Positions 1-10,292 of a stretch of DNA of 64,000 nucleotides are shown here, in pieces. A program made the translations under genes and the position numbers. The notes under the pieces were generated by a model that did no database searches, had not been told where the DNA came from, and saw only the letters and a list, made by a program, of their open reading frames with translations. Location of the stretch: the NCBI GenBank assembly GCA_024742875.1, contig JANSXP010000018.1, positions 1-64,000 of the forward strand, read 5' to 3'. Each line of letters opens with the position of its first letter. Position 1 is the first letter of the stretch. Source of the DNA: Planctomycetaceae bacterium (GTDB lineage Bacteria > Planctomycetota > Planctomycetia > Planctomycetales > Planctomycetaceae).

Positions 1-102
1 CAGCAGAGCGGCCCCGGCATAGAGCACCCGCCAGAAGCCCGTCACCTGTGGGGGCGTTTCTGCGGCAGGAGGATCGCCGGATTGGGAGCGGGTTGCGTTC
101 AT
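1..102 (-). CDS. N-terminal fragment of an unidentified protein
   Basis: Reading the minus strand from an ATG at 102 gives an open frame of 34 codons that runs off the window edge. It has a polar, proline-rich N-terminus and then turns hydrophobic (FWRVLYAGAALL), as in a membrane protein whose first helix begins near residue 23. It lies downstream of aroDE on the same strand, so it could belong to the same transcription unit. Too little is visible to name a family. Confidence 0.45.
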   Translation of the reverse strand, partial: MNATRSQSGDPPAAETPPQVTGFWRVLYAGAALL

Positions 103-168
103 AGGCAAAACGACCGACAGGCGGATTTCCGAGCGGGACGCAGGGCGGGACAACTTCCGGACGGAGCC

Positions 169-227
169 GTCTGCCCGGTGAGTAGGGCCGCGGACGCCGT
201 TTGCCGCGTCCCTACCGTGCGGCAGAC
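169..227. repeat. Large imperfect inverted repeat at the aroDE 3' end
   Basis: Three nested complementary blocks face each other: GTCTGCC (169-175) with GGCAGAC (221-227), GTAGGG (182-187) with CCCTAC (210-215), and CGCGG (189-193) with CCGCG (204-208). Together they give about 18 paired bases around a 10-base loop. The structure spans the aroDE stop codon at 212-214. Neither side has a T-tract, so it is more likely a REP-like palindrome or an mRNA-processing hairpin than a classic intrinsic terminator. Confidence 0.6.
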
Positions 228-1696
228 AGATAGCGACGCAGTGTTTCCGTCATGTATTCCCGCGGCGCCTCAGAATCTGTGAACAACTCAAACTGACGAG
301 CCGCCTGACGAACGAACATCTCGATGCCGCTCGCCGTGCGGCATCCGCGTTCCTTCGCATGTTTCATCAGCAGCGTGTTTTCCGGGGTATAGACCGTATC
401 AAACACAACCATGGATTCATGCAGCCAGTGCTGCTCATACGGTGACTCGTTGACGTTAGGCTGCATCCCGACAGACGTGCAGTTAATTAACACGTCCAGC
501 TTTTCGGCGCCCCGATTTTCCCAGGGAACCGTCAAACAGCCGATTTCTTCGGCCAGTTCCTTCGCCCGCGCTTTGGTGCGGTTGGATACCACCACACTGG
601 CCCCCTGCTGCTGCATGGCACACGCGGCTGCCCGAGCCACTCCACCGGCCCCCAGTATGAGCACCCGTTTGTCTTTCAGAACGGGGCCGGACGTGCGTTC
701 GTCACTGATTGCCGCCGTCAGCGTTTCGATAATCGCATCATAATCGGTGTTGGTGGCCTGCCAGGCCCCCTCTTTGCGAAACAGCGTGTTGGAGGCTCCG
801 ATCAGATCCGCCTGAATGTCGGGCTGATCGGCAAATTCGATGGCCGCCTGCTTGTGGGGAATGGTCACGCTGTAGCCGTCGATTCCCAGATCGTCGAAGG
901 CTTTCAGGGTTGCCTCAAACACATCAGCCGGGACACGCAGCGGCAGATAAACACCGTCAAACTTCTGTTTGCGAAAGGCCGTGTTGTGCAGCAGCGGACT
1001 GAGACTGTGGGCGATCGGATCACCCAGCACACCGAACACTTTTGTCTTTTCCGTAATTCGGTCAAAGCGATAGAGATATCGCATTTCCTCGTACGTCAGC
1101 TGGCCGGGTGCCATTTCCCGTTCCCGGCTGAATCCGGCGTAAGTGAACGGGGCGCCTGTCCGGGCACAGAGCACTCGGCTGGGCAGTCCCATCTCACCCA
1201 TACAGAAGGCAACGGTCGGTACGTCCGCATTTTTTGCCAGCTGCAGCAGCCGAACATTGTCCAGCGGCGAATTGGCCATCGTGACAATCTTGATGATGTC
1301 CGGATCGCATTTGGTCATGCGACCGTAGATCTTTTCCAGATCATCGGGTGTCTCATCGAAGTTGTGATAACTGACAATGCGTTTCGTATCGCCGTAGCGG
1401 GGGATCGATGGAGCGATGTCTTCTTCGATGTCGACATACTCAGCCCCGGCAATGATGGCTTCCCGCAGCAGCGTCTGCCGCTGTTCTTCGGTGCCTTTCC
1501 ACAGCCCTTTGTCTTCCCGACGACGACAGGTCACAACGACCGGTGTGGGACGATCGGTCAGCAGTCGGCCGATATCGGGGCGTTTCCGCATCCAGTCCAC
1601 GCGGAGCTCGACCAGCTCGGCCTTTTTCTCCGCAAGCAGTTTGTGCCCCTCCAGAAAGGCGGAGTGGCGGGTTCTTCCGAGGCTGACGCAAATCAT
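212..1696 (-). CDS. aroDE: Bifunctional 3-dehydroquinate dehydratase (type I) / shikimate dehydrogenase
   Basis: Fusion of two consecutive shikimate-pathway enzymes in 494 residues. Residues 1-210 form a type I dehydroquinate dehydratase: His111 (SYHNF) and Lys136 (DIIKIV) match the catalytic His and the Schiff-base Lys. Residues 215-494 form shikimate dehydrogenase: substrate-binding SLSP (231-234), catalytic Lys282 in TIPHK, NTDYD (316-320) and the NADP-binding GAGGVARA (349-356). The protein should dehydrate 3-dehydroquinate and then reduce 3-dehydroshikimate to shikimate in the cytoplasm. The same domain order is known from plants and some bacteria, including planctomycetes. Both active sites look intact. 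The ATG start directly precedes the first barrel strand (MICVSLG). Confidence 0.93.
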   Translation of the reverse strand: MICVSLGRTRHSAFLEGHKLLAEKKAELVELRVDWMRKRPDIGRLLTDRPTPVVVTCRRREDKGLWKGTEEQRQTLLREAIIAGAEYVDIEEDIAPSIPRYGDTKRIVSYHNFDETPDDLEKIYGRMTKCDPDIIKIVTMANSPLDNVRLLQLAKNADVPTVAFCMGEMGLPSRVLCARTGAPFTYAGFSREREMAPGQLTYEEMRYLYRFDRITEKTKVFGVLGDPIAHSLSPLLHNTAFRKQKFDGVYLPLRVPADVFEATLKAFDDLGIDGYSVTIPHKQAAIEFADQPDIQADLIGASNTLFRKEGAWQATNTDYDAIIETLTAAISDERTSGPVLKDKRVLILGAGGVARAAACAMQQQGASVVVSNRTKARAKELAEEIGCLTVPWENRGAEKLDVLINCTSVGMQPNVNESPYEQHWLHESMVVFDTVYTPENTLLMKHAKERGCRTASGIEMFVRQAARQFELFTDSEAPREYMTETLRRYLSAAR

Positions 1697-1836
1697 CTGA
1701 ACAGAACGAAGCTCTTGTCTAATGGGTAGGGTCGGTGAGAATTCGGGGCGGCGATTCTAAGCGGGCGTGCACCACGAAGAGAGTCGGAAATCGCGAATTC
1801 CTAAGGCGAAACGAAATCAGCGCAGGCAGGATGGGC

Positions 1837-3812
1837 TTACCCCAGGCGACCAAACTGTTTGTCCAGAGTCTGACGTGTCAGGTTCATGGATGTCGGCCGA
1901 CCGTGTGGACAGTGGTGAGAGTCCGCCACTTCGTGACGCTGAGCAAGCAACTCCTGCATCTCTTCGGGCGCCAGTCTCTGTCCGGCCTTGATGGCCCCCC
2001 GGCAGGCCATGGTGTGCATCATGTTGTCCAGCAGGTCCCGCCGCGAAGTCTTCCCGTCTGATTCTTCCAGCTGAGCCGCCAGATCGCGGACAATCTTCAC
2101 CAGACCACCTCGCGGCAGCATCACCGGATGAGCATTGAGCAGGACAGTCGTGCCTCCGAAATCCTCGATTTCAAAGCCAATCTCTCCCAGCAGCTCCTGA
2201 TACTCCAGCAGCGTCGCCGCTTCACCGGCCGAACATTCGATTGGTTCAGGAATGAGCAGTTTCTGACGTTCGACACTGCCGTCCAGCACTCGTTTCCGCA
2301 GATACTCGTACAGGATCCGCTCATGCAGAGCATGCTGATCGATAATCTCCAGACCATCATCGCCAGCGACGACCAGATAACAGTCGTGAATCTGAAAGGC
2401 GCGAAAATCTTCCCCGACCACAATCGCGGGCGGTGTGAGTGCCGAGTCTGTCTGATCCATCGTGGCGGAGGAGTGGGCCAGGTCGGCGGACATCTCCGCA
2501 ACACTGCTGATGGCATCCCGTTCTGCCGTCTGCGGATCCGTGCGTTCCACGGCAACCGGACGCAGCGCTGCGGTCACGCCAGGATGAAAGGCGGCCGCTG
2601 CAGAAGCGTGTCGCGGTCCTGATGCGTCTTCTGTCGTTTGACGACTGCGTTCCGGGCCGCGGTTGCGGACCAAAGCTGGTTGGCTGGAAATCGGAGCCGC
2701 GCTGGACCAGATCGCCAGATCCTTCTGCACGGTGGTGGCGGCAGCGTCCGACGGAGCAGAAGGCGCAGCTCCGGCGTTAGTCGCGGGGACCTGCAGTTCT
2801 GACTGAAACTCCAGCTGCCGGAATTTGTCACGCAGGGTATGCAGCAACTGGCGATACAGCGACTGGCTGTCCTGAAACCTGACTTCCGTTTTTGTGGGAT
2901 GTACGTTCACATCCACAAGGTGGGGGGCACCTCCAGAAACAGAAAACTGACAGGATGCCGGCCCACCATCTGCAGACCGCGGTAAGCCTGCCCCAGCGCA
3001 TGCTGCAGGCTGCGATCCTGAATGCAGCGACCATTGAGAAACAGGTACTGATCCTTGCGGGTCCCTTTGCTCAGCGAGGGCTCTCCCACATAACCCCACA
3101 ATCGAATCGTGCGGCCGTCCTCCGCCTCCATCTCGGATTCCACGGCGATCAGCTTGTCCGCCACGGCACCGCCAAAAAATCGCCGGATACGTTCCAGCTG
3201 ATCGGTTGTGGCTGGCAGCTCGTAAACCAGCTTGTCATTGTGTCGCAGCACCAGGTGCAGATTGGGATTGGGCAAAGCCACCTTGGCAAACTGCTCACTA
3301 ATGCGGCCGAATTCTGTGGACGGTTTCTTCAGGAACTTGCGACGGGCGGGCGTGTTGAAAAACAGATTGTGCACTTCGATTGTGGTGCCCGTGCGACAGC
3401 CACATTCCCGCAGCGTTCGAATCTCCCCACCTTCACACTCCATCTCCTGACCGGTTGGCTGACCGTCACGTTTGGTACGAATGCGGAAACGACTGATGGA
3501 TGCAATGGACGCCAGTGCCTCGCCCCGAAACCCGAGGGTGGCCACTTTTTCCAGATCCTGATCGCTGCGAATTTTGCTGGTGGCATGGCTGGTCACGGCC
3601 AGCTCCATATCCTCCGGATGCATGCCCTCACCGTTGTCACTGATACGAATCAGTTCCGTCCCGCCGACAGAAATGTCCACTTCGATTCGCGTTGAGAGCG
3701 CATCGACGCTGTTCTCCATCAACTCCTTCACCACACTGGCGGGGCGTTCGATGACTTCACCGGCCGCAATGCGGTTGATCACGTGAGGGTCGAGTTGCTG
3801 AATCCGAGACAT
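1837..3812 (-). CDS. mutL: DNA mismatch repair protein MutL, interrupted by an apparent -1 frameshift
   Basis: MutL couples mismatch recognition by MutS to strand nicking. The N-terminal GHKL ATPase is clear ([29 protein letters not shown]). The C-terminal half carries the nicking-endonuclease motif DQHA(x2)E(x4)E and zinc-site elements ACRGAIKAG and CPHGRPT. The frame breaks at the G6 run 2922-2927: the first part ends FLEVPP then TLWM-stop, while the next frame continues [16 protein letters not shown], the normal MutL sequence. One more C in the coding strand would restore about 658 residues. Cause unknown: assembly or sequencing error, real mutation, or slippage. I chose ATG 3812 ([11 protein letters not shown], with an AGGA upstream) over TTG 3833. 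Confidence 0.85.
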
Positions 3813-4017
3813 ACCGATGTTCCTGCTGGTCAAACCGCCATTCTAGCAGGATTATCTGAGGACGCACCCATCCGCGCACAGGGGCCGGGCGTCCCTGGAT
3901 TACAGCCGGCCACCGCCCGCGGCCGCCGCATTTTCCGGCCGATTTATCGCCTGGTTTGCCACGATTCACGGTCGGAAACGAGGATACCCGGCAATCCGCC
4001 CACTCAGACAATTACAA

Positions 4018-5076
4018 CTACTCAGACGACTCGGATGTCTGCGGAGAATCGCCGTCAGCCATTTGCTTATCGGCAGCCGTTGTCTTCCCGGACGATGGCC
4101 CTGACTCGTTCGATGGCACGACAGGCGGAGTCGCCTGCTGCGGATGGGCCGCCGGAGCCCCGTCCGCACCAGTTTCCGGGGTGCCGCCTGCCACTGTCAT
4201 TTCGTCTTCCGTGTTTTCAATCTGAAACTCTTCGATCAGTTCACGACGCCGTACGGCCACAGCCCGGTCAAACTCTGACAGCACATCCAGTGCGCGATCA
4301 CGTGAGGTCACCAGTCCGATAATCAGATACTGCGTGATAGCCAGCAGATAGCAGCACCAACCGACCAGCCAGCGTTCCCGGTGCCGCTGCACGGTGGAGT
4401 GCAACTGGCGAACTTCGGCGTACCTGCGCTGAGCAGACGGCCAGACTTCCCGAGAGAGATCGACAGCCAGAACAGCCTGCGCGGGCACAAACTGACCAAC
4501 CGGCTGCATGTAGGACCAGTTCACCACATTGGCATCATCCAGACGCTGATGGTCGACTTCGGAAAGGGTCATCAGCTGTGCGCCCACAATCGCGGCCATC
4601 ATGGCCAGCACGGGCGAGGAACGGTTCAGATGCTGACAGACGAAGCCTTTCAGAAACTGCCATTTCTTCAGCCAGAACTCCTTCAGCACACTGCGACCAG
4701 GTTTGATTTTGGGAGGACCGGGGTGAATGACGGCAAACAGCTCCTGATCCGGCATGGCCTCAATCACACCGATGGCCAGCATCAGCCGCAGCCCCATAGT
4801 CAGCCAGTCGGCCCGGTCCATCCAGTCGATTTTTGCCGTCCAGCCAAACAGCAGATGCTCCATATTGGCCGTCGCAGCCAGCAGCAGCAGCGCACCGCGG
4901 AACCACTCTTCCAGGTCCTTCTCCAGCTCTTCGTCCAGATCCTGCAGACGGAAGATCCGCCGCATGATGAATCGGAAAATGGGAATGGCGATCACGCCCA
5001 CAATCACGCGGGTAATCGGGCGCAGCGCCGATTTGAGTATCGGCAGGTTCATCAGCGCTCGAAAAACACCACCCAC
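4018..5076 (-). CDS. Uncharacterised membrane protein
   Basis: 352 residues, family not recognised. Residues 10-40 hold a hydrophobic segment (VIVGVIAIPIF). Next come an acidic stretch (QDLDEELEKDLEEW) and hydrophobic segments near 60-75, 90-105, 155-170 and 240-260. The last 80 residues are a hydrophilic tail rich in Pro, Ser, Thr and acidic residues with no predicted fold. The profile suggests a multi-pass inner-membrane protein with a disordered C-terminus. The listed start is GTG 5076; ATG 5052 (MNLPILKS) is an alternative. The gene is divergent from the M50 protease at 5280. Confidence 0.7.
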   Translation of the reverse strand: MGGVFRALMNLPILKSALRPITRVIVGVIAIPIFRFIMRRIFRLQDLDEELEKDLEEWFRGALLLLAATANMEHLLFGWTAKIDWMDRADWLTMGLRLMLAIGVIEAMPDQELFAVIHPGPPKIKPGRSVLKEFWLKKWQFLKGFVCQHLNRSSPVLAMMAAIVGAQLMTLSEVDHQRLDDANVVNWSYMQPVGQFVPAQAVLAVDLSREVWPSAQRRYAEVRQLHSTVQRHRERWLVGWCCYLLAITQYLIIGLVTSRDRALDVLSEFDRAVAVRRRELIEEFQIENTEDEMTVAGGTPETGADGAPAAHPQQATPPVVPSNESGPSSGKTTAADKQMADGDSPQTSESSE

Positions 5077-5279
5077 GACTGCGCTACTTTCCGCTTCCTC
5101 CCGGAGCCCGTGTGGAACGCCGGCTTGTCAAATTCGTTCCTTCCCGGCACCCACCCGGAAGGCAATTCTCATGGCCGGAATGTATCCTCTGAGCTAGGAT
5201 TCGACGAGGCAGAATTCATGGTGAGGGATCCAGTCTTCCTCAGGCTCATACGCTCGACTGGAAACAAAGGATCACAGGA

Positions 5280-5960
5280 ATGCTGGGACCGGTTGGCGAA
5301 ACCGAATTTGACCTTCGTTTTTACTGTTTTGGCGTGCCCGTCCGTGTGCACCCTCTGTTCTGGCTGGTTTCCGTCTTCATGGGATGGGGAAGCGGAGATG
5401 CCAAATCCATCATCACGTGGGTGACGTGCGTGTTCCTGTCCATTCTGGTGCACGAGATGGGGCACGCGATTGCCATCCGCCGCTACGGTTTTCCGTCAGA
5501 AATCGTGCTGCACGGCATGGGGGGCTATGCCACCAGCCGCGGATTTACCACCTGGCGCAACGTGTGGGTGTCGTTTGCCGGCCCACTGGCCGGATTCCTC
5601 TTCGGTGGCGTCGTGGTCGTGGTTGAGCTTCTGATCCTGCAATATCGCCGTGACTGGCTGGCCAACAGAGATGTCTGGCTGTTCTTTGAGTTTCTGAAAT
5701 TCATCAACTTTTACTGGGGGCTGGTGAACCTGCTGCCCGTGCTGCCACTCGATGGCGGGCACATCATGCAGGCACTGATGATGAAATACTGGCGGAAGAA
5801 ACCGCAACAGCGGGTGCTCGAGATCTCTATTATCGCATCCGGCGGGATGGCCTACTGGGCGTACCACAGCGGTGAACGGTACGTTGTGATTCTGTTTATT
5901 CTGCTGTGTGCCAACAGCGTAGTGCAGTACAACGAATTGAAGAATCATCGTCGCTGGTAG
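5280..5960 (+). CDS. M50-family (site-2-protease-like) membrane metalloprotease
   Basis: 226 residues, strongly hydrophobic. The zinc-binding HEMGH motif (His58, Glu59, His62) lies in a membrane helix. The second M50 motif, NLLPVLPLDGGH, is near residues 150-161 with Asp158 as the third zinc ligand. This is the compact group of M50 proteins without a PDZ or CBS domain, close in layout to SpoIVFB-like peptidases. It probably cleaves a membrane-spanning substrate within the bilayer, but no substrate is suggested by the neighbours. An AAAGGA lies about 8-12 bases before the ATG. Confidence 0.85.
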   Translation: MLGPVGETEFDLRFYCFGVPVRVHPLFWLVSVFMGWGSGDAKSIITWVTCVFLSILVHEMGHAIAIRRYGFPSEIVLHGMGGYATSRGFTTWRNVWVSFAGPLAGFLFGGVVVVVELLILQYRRDWLANRDVWLFFEFLKFINFYWGLVNLLPVLPLDGGHIMQALMMKYWRKKPQQRVLEISIIASGGMAYWAYHSGERYVVILFILLCANSVVQYNELKNHRRW

Positions 5961-5991
5961 GCAGACGTTCGGCAGGAGAAGGCGGGAGTCG

Positions 5992-7620
5992 TCACGACCG
6001 CTGTGCGGGTAGAAACGGAGTCTTCAGCAACTGCCGGGGTGAGACACCCAAAACCAGCAGACCACCTCCGTAGATCAGCACCGCCACCGCCACAGGCGCC
6101 GCCACGCGCAGCAATCGCACTCCGACGGCCAGTGATTCCTCACTGGTCGGAAATGCATCGAGAACAGCCATCACAGCAATTGTCATCACTGTCGCGCAGA
6201 TCAGCACGCGGAACAGCAGCGGCAAAAAAGCATCCCGGCCAACCTGCAGAAAACGTTTGCGGAGAACTTCGATCGCCAGCCCCAGCTGAAAACAGGTCGC
6301 GAGGATGCTCGCGCAGGGCAGGGCGGTGGCCCCCTGGATGGGCAGCAGCAGGACATCAAACATCAGATTCAGTCCCACACACACCAGCCCCTGCCGCATG
6401 GGAGTCATCTGGTCGCCGGCTGCGTAGAACACGCGGTTGATAATTAACAGACCACTGAACACAACCACACCCAGACCGTGAGCGGCCACCATTTCTGACG
6501 TCATCTGCGCGGCCACCGCATCAAAGTTCTGATAGCGGAACAGCAGATCAGTAATGGGAGCCGCGAGGACCCACAGCCCGATTGTCGCCGGCAGACCGAT
6601 GACCAGCACAAGCTGCAGCCCGTGCACCACGTCGTGACTGAGGCCCTGCAGATTACCCTCCTGCAGATCTTTGGCAAACCGCGGAAACAGGACGGTCCCC
6701 AAAGCCACGGCCACGACTCCCATGGGAAACTGAAACAGCCTTTGGCCCAGATACATAGCCCCGGCGGTCCCTTCGGGCAGGCGACAGCGTTCCAGTTCAG
6801 GAAGGTGATCGAGCAGTGACGAACTGAGGCCCAGCGCCAGAACGTTGTCCACCAGAGCGTTCACCTGAGTGATGGACAGACCAATCAGGACCGGCAGCAT
6901 AGAACGAAATACGGCGCCCGCCTGTTGGCGCGCCGAAGGCGTGGGCTGTCCGAGGCGTATCCGAAAACGGCGAGCGGTGCCTGCCAGCAGGAGCAACTGC
7001 AGCGCAGAACCTGCAACGATCGCCGCGCAAATCAGCTGAACGACCGATGTATCAGCAGATACAAAGACGACAGCCGCGATGCCGCCGCACAGCCAGCAGA
7101 CATTCAGCACAACAGGCACCAGAGCGGGGATGAAAAAGTGCTGCACCCCATTCAGGGCGGCTGCATAAAATCCTGACAGACAAATGAGAAGCAGAAATGG
7201 CAGCAGAATCATCGTCAGCTGACAGAGCAGGGCCGTGCGATCGCTGAGTGTGAGCCCCAGATATGCGGCCGCCACAACACCTTCGCCAGCAAGAACCACC
7301 AGCAGCAGCACACGAATCAGGCGCCAGCCCACGGCCGAAAACAAATCAGAAGCCGCCGCCCGTCCGTACTGCTGATCGGCCCGCACAAACTGCGGCAGGA
7401 AGGCGGCCGTCATGGCGCCTTCGCCAAACAAACGACGAAACGTATTCGGCAGTCGAAATGCCAGGCTGAACGCATCCAGAATCCAGCCGGTGCTGAACAG
7501 TGACGCCATCAGCGCGTCACGCGCCATCCCCGTAAAGCGGCTGCAGAGCGTCAGCAGACTGACTGTGGACAGCCCCGCCAGTCGGGATTTCGATTCCGGC
7601 TCGGACACGCCACCCTCCAT
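5992..7620 (-). CDS. murJ: Lipid II flippase MurJ (MviN family)
   Basis: A MATE-like polytopic protein of about 542 residues with many hydrophobic helices, the size expected of MurJ (about 14 helices). The N-terminal LLTLCSRFTGMARD followed by LFSTGWILDAFSLAFRLPNTFRRLFGEGAM is the MurJ/MviN signature (family norm: SR..G..RD, ... RLPN..R.LF.EGA). It would move lipid-linked peptidoglycan precursor to the outer face of the inner membrane, in line with peptidoglycan now being known in planctomycetes. I prefer ATG 7620 over GTG 7635. It starts 24 bases after the sugar permease stop, so it may be co-transcribed with the ABC transporter. Confidence 0.92.
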   Translation of the reverse strand: MEGGVSEPESKSRLAGLSTVSLLTLCSRFTGMARDALMASLFSTGWILDAFSLAFRLPNTFRRLFGEGAMTAAFLPQFVRADQQYGRAAASDLFSAVGWRLIRVLLLVVLAGEGVVAAAYLGLTLSDRTALLCQLTMILLPFLLLICLSGFYAAALNGVQHFFIPALVPVVLNVCWLCGGIAAVVFVSADTSVVQLICAAIVAGSALQLLLLAGTARRFRIRLGQPTPSARQQAGAVFRSMLPVLIGLSITQVNALVDNVLALGLSSSLLDHLPELERCRLPEGTAGAMYLGQRLFQFPMGVVAVALGTVLFPRFAKDLQEGNLQGLSHDVVHGLQLVLVIGLPATIGLWVLAAPITDLLFRYQNFDAVAAQMTSEMVAAHGLGVVVFSGLLIINRVFYAAGDQMTPMRQGLVCVGLNLMFDVLLLPIQGATALPCASILATCFQLGLAIEVLRKRFLQVGRDAFLPLLFRVLICATVMTIAVMAVLDAFPTSEESLAVGVRLLRVAAPVAVAVLIYGGGLLVLGVSPRQLLKTPFLPAQRS

Positions 7621-7644
7621 GCGACACTCGCCCACAGCGGGCCG

Positions 7645-8658
7645 TTACTCAGCACCCGCAGCCACAGTGGCCTGCTGTCGCGCTCGACGTTTTGCCACCA
7701 CACGTTTAACAATGACGTCAATGATGACGCCCAGCAGGATCACAAACCCGATCACAAACTCTTCCAGCGCATCGCTCACACCCAGCATCTGAATCGAATT
7801 CATCAGCAGCCGCATCAGCGCGGCCCCGAGAATAACGCCAAAAATGGATCCTTCACCACCACGCAGACTGCAGCCGCCCAGCACAGCGGCGGCAATCGCA
7901 TACAATTCGTAGAAGCTGCCAAACGTGCTCGGTTGCACGGAAACCACATCGAGGGCAAACAGCAGAGCCCCAAATCCACTGGTCACCGAACACAGCACGT
8001 ACGCGAGGATGATCATCTTTGTGGTGTTGATACCGCTCAGATGGGCGGCTTCGCGATTGCGTCCCAGGGCCATCAGATCACGGCCGTAAATCGTGCGATT
8101 CAGAAAGACGGCCGCCAGCACGCCAATCACGATCATGATCAGCAGTGCCACCGGCACATGCCTGGCCCAGGCCTGACCCTCAAACCAGGGCAGTTCGGAA
8201 AGTCGACCCACCATGAGACTGAGCGGCTGAAACCGTTCATCGGAATAGCCCATGGTACTGTCCGACACCAGATGCCGCGCCACCCCACGATACATCATGA
8301 GAGTACACAACGTGACCACGAACGGCTGCAGATCCAGCTTCGTCACCAGCAGCCCGTGAAACAGCCCCGCGCACACCGACATCGTCAGCAGCAGCAGCAG
8401 GCCGGTCGTCAGCGAGACATTGTGACCAATCACGAGAAAGGGAAACGTGACGGCGCACAACCCGATGAACGAGCCGATCGACAGGTCGATGCCACCTGTC
8501 ACGATCACAAATGATACGCCAATGCCGATGATTGCATACAGCGAGATGCGTTCCACGAGGTTGTACAGATTGAATGCAGACAGGAATCCGTCTCCACCGA
8601 TCGCGGTCACAATAAAGACCACGGCAATAACGGCAAGAATTCCAAGGTTCTTCTTCAT
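7645..8658 (-). CDS. Ribose-type sugar ABC transporter permease (RbsC-like)
   Basis: 337 residues with about ten hydrophobic helices and the BPD_transp_2 signature region: GGIDLSIGSFIGL near residues 60-72 and AAAVLGGCSLRGGEGSIFGVILGA near 235-260. It forms the membrane channel of a carbohydrate importer with the ATPase and binding protein encoded just upstream. An AGAGAA sequence precedes the ATG. Substrate cannot be told from the permease; ribose, xylose, allose and related systems share this family. Confidence 0.9.
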   Translation of the reverse strand: MKKNLGILAVIAVVFIVTAIGGDGFLSAFNLYNLVERISLYAIIGIGVSFVIVTGGIDLSIGSFIGLCAVTFPFLVIGHNVSLTTGLLLLLTMSVCAGLFHGLLVTKLDLQPFVVTLCTLMMYRGVARHLVSDSTMGYSDERFQPLSLMVGRLSELPWFEGQAWARHVPVALLIMIVIGVLAAVFLNRTIYGRDLMALGRNREAAHLSGINTTKMIILAYVLCSVTSGFGALLFALDVVSVQPSTFGSFYELYAIAAAVLGGCSLRGGEGSIFGVILGAALMRLLMNSIQMLGVSDALEEFVIGFVILLGVIIDVIVKRVVAKRRARQQATVAAGAE

Positions 8659-8723
8659 GGTTCTCTTTCGAATCTGGTCAGCGGCCGAGCCACCTGTCGA
8701 GACTTTCGTCAGACGCTCAGGAC

Positions 8724-10226
8724 TCAGCCACCGGTTGCCAGCTGCATCACGCTCTGTTCGGTCAGTTGTTCACGGGGCAGCTCTCCTGTGATGCGACCTT
8801 CGTGCATCACAATCACCCGGTCCGACATGCCGATGATTTCTTCCATTTCGCTGCTGACGAACAGAATCGCCATGCCGGCTGCTGCCAGCTGGTCCATCAG
8901 CGTGTAGATTTCGTGTTTGGCACCAATGTCGATACCCCGCGTGGGCTCATCGAGCAGCAGCACCGTCGGCTCCATGGCGAGCCATTTGCCCAGCACCACT
9001 TTCTGCTGGTTACCACCAGATAAAAACTGCACGGTCTGCAAATCGCCCGGCGTTTTGATCCGCAGCTTTTTCACCATGGCGGCGCTGTCAGCTTTTTCCT
9101 GCGCCTCATTCAGGAAGGCGCCCAAACGGCGATGTCGCCTCAACCCTGCCAGTCCGATATTAGTGCGAACGGCCAGTTCGAGAATCACGCCCTGCTTCTT
9201 GCGATCTTCCGGCACAAGCGCCAGCCCTGCTTCCACGGCATCCACGGGAGAACGCAGCCGCAACTGGCGGCCCCCCACTTTGACGTGCCCCTGCAAAGTG
9301 GGCCGTACTCCGAAGACGACCTCCAGCATTTCGGACCGTCCGGCCCCCACCAGTCCCGACACGCCCACAATTTCTCCCTGACGCACCTGAAAACTCAGGC
9401 GCTGACCAGGGTCCAGAGGCGATGTGATTGCGGACACTTCCAGCGCAACGTCGCCAGGAGGATGCGGTTGTCGGGAATAGAATTGAGACACATCGCGGCC
9501 GACCATCAGCTGGACCATGCTGTCGTGCGTCATTTCTTCACGCGTGAGTTCGCCGGCATTCTCACCATCACGAAAGACGGTCACTCGGTCGGCCAGCTCC
9601 ATCACCTCCCGCAGGCGGTGCGAAATGTAGATCACACTCACACCGTCGCAGCGCAGTTCTTTCACCACCTGCATCAGGCGTTCGGTCTCATGCTGACTCA
9701 GACTGGAGGTGGGTTCGTCCATGATCAGCACCCGGGCGTCGACCGACAGGGCACGAGCGATTTCCACCAGCTGCTGCTGACCGATGGGCAGATGATCGAC
9801 CAGTGTGTCCGGATCGACATTCAGTCCGAGGCGTTTCAGGAGCGCGCGCGACTTTTTTCGAATGGTGTCCTTGTCAATCAGGCCGAAACGCCGCGGCTCG
9901 CGTCCCAGGAAAATGTTGGCGCCCACATCCAGATTACCGGACAGATTGAGCTCCTGATGAATCAGAGCAATCCCCTGCGACTGCGACGTGTGAACCGAAT
10001 CCAGCGTCACAGAGTTTCCGGCAACCCTGATCGTTCCTTCGTCGGGCAGCTGCACCCCGGCGAGGATCTTCATCAACGTGCTCTTGCCCGCCCCGTTTTC
10101 ACCGATGAGCGCCAGCACTTCCCCCGGCTGGAGTGACAGGCAAACGTCTTTGAGCGCGGTCACGCCGGGGAAACGCTTCGTCACCCGATCGACGGACAGC
10201 AAGGGGGCGGGTTCCGATTCAGACAT
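8724..10226 (-). CDS. Ribose-type sugar ABC transporter ATP-binding protein (RbsA-like, duplicated ATPase)
   Basis: 500 residues with two tandem ABC domains, as in RbsA/XylG/MglA. First domain: Walker [10 protein letters not shown] near residue 40, signature [15 protein letters not shown], Walker [12 protein letters not shown]. Second domain: degenerate Walker [10 protein letters not shown] near 286, signature [15 protein letters not shown], Walker [12 protein letters not shown]. The degenerate second site is normal in this family. It powers sugar uptake with the permease 65 bases downstream and the lipoprotein receptor 66 bases upstream. Confidence 0.93.
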   Translation of the reverse strand: MSESEPAPLLSVDRVTKRFPGVTALKDVCLSLQPGEVLALIGENGAGKSTLMKILAGVQLPDEGTIRVAGNSVTLDSVHTSQSQGIALIHQELNLSGNLDVGANIFLGREPRRFGLIDKDTIRKKSRALLKRLGLNVDPDTLVDHLPIGQQQLVEIARALSVDARVLIMDEPTSSLSQHETERLMQVVKELRCDGVSVIYISHRLREVMELADRVTVFRDGENAGELTREEMTHDSMVQLMVGRDVSQFYSRQPHPPGDVALEVSAITSPLDPGQRLSFQVRQGEIVGVSGLVGAGRSEMLEVVFGVRPTLQGHVKVGGRQLRLRSPVDAVEAGLALVPEDRKKQGVILELAVRTNIGLAGLRRHRRLGAFLNEAQEKADSAAMVKKLRIKTPGDLQTVQFLSGGNQQKVVLGKWLAMEPTVLLLDEPTRGIDIGAKHEIYTLMDQLAAAGMAILFVSSEMEEIIGMSDRVIVMHEGRITGELPREQLTEQSVMQLATGG

Positions 10227-10292
10227 GTCGCAAAGAACTTCTGCAAAACAGGGCAGTCAGTGCATGCTGACAGCCAGTCTCAATTCAACGGG

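Noticed and set aside
1837-3833. Treating the two halves of mutL as two separate genes
   Set aside because: Both halves belong to one protein and join exactly at a G6 run; a second start at 3099 would give a nonsense N-terminus before the true MutL sequence.
4381-5424. 347-codon plus-strand open frame
   Set aside because: Antisense to the membrane protein at 4018-5076 and runs into the M50 protease gene; low-complexity His/Gln-rich sequence without a family.
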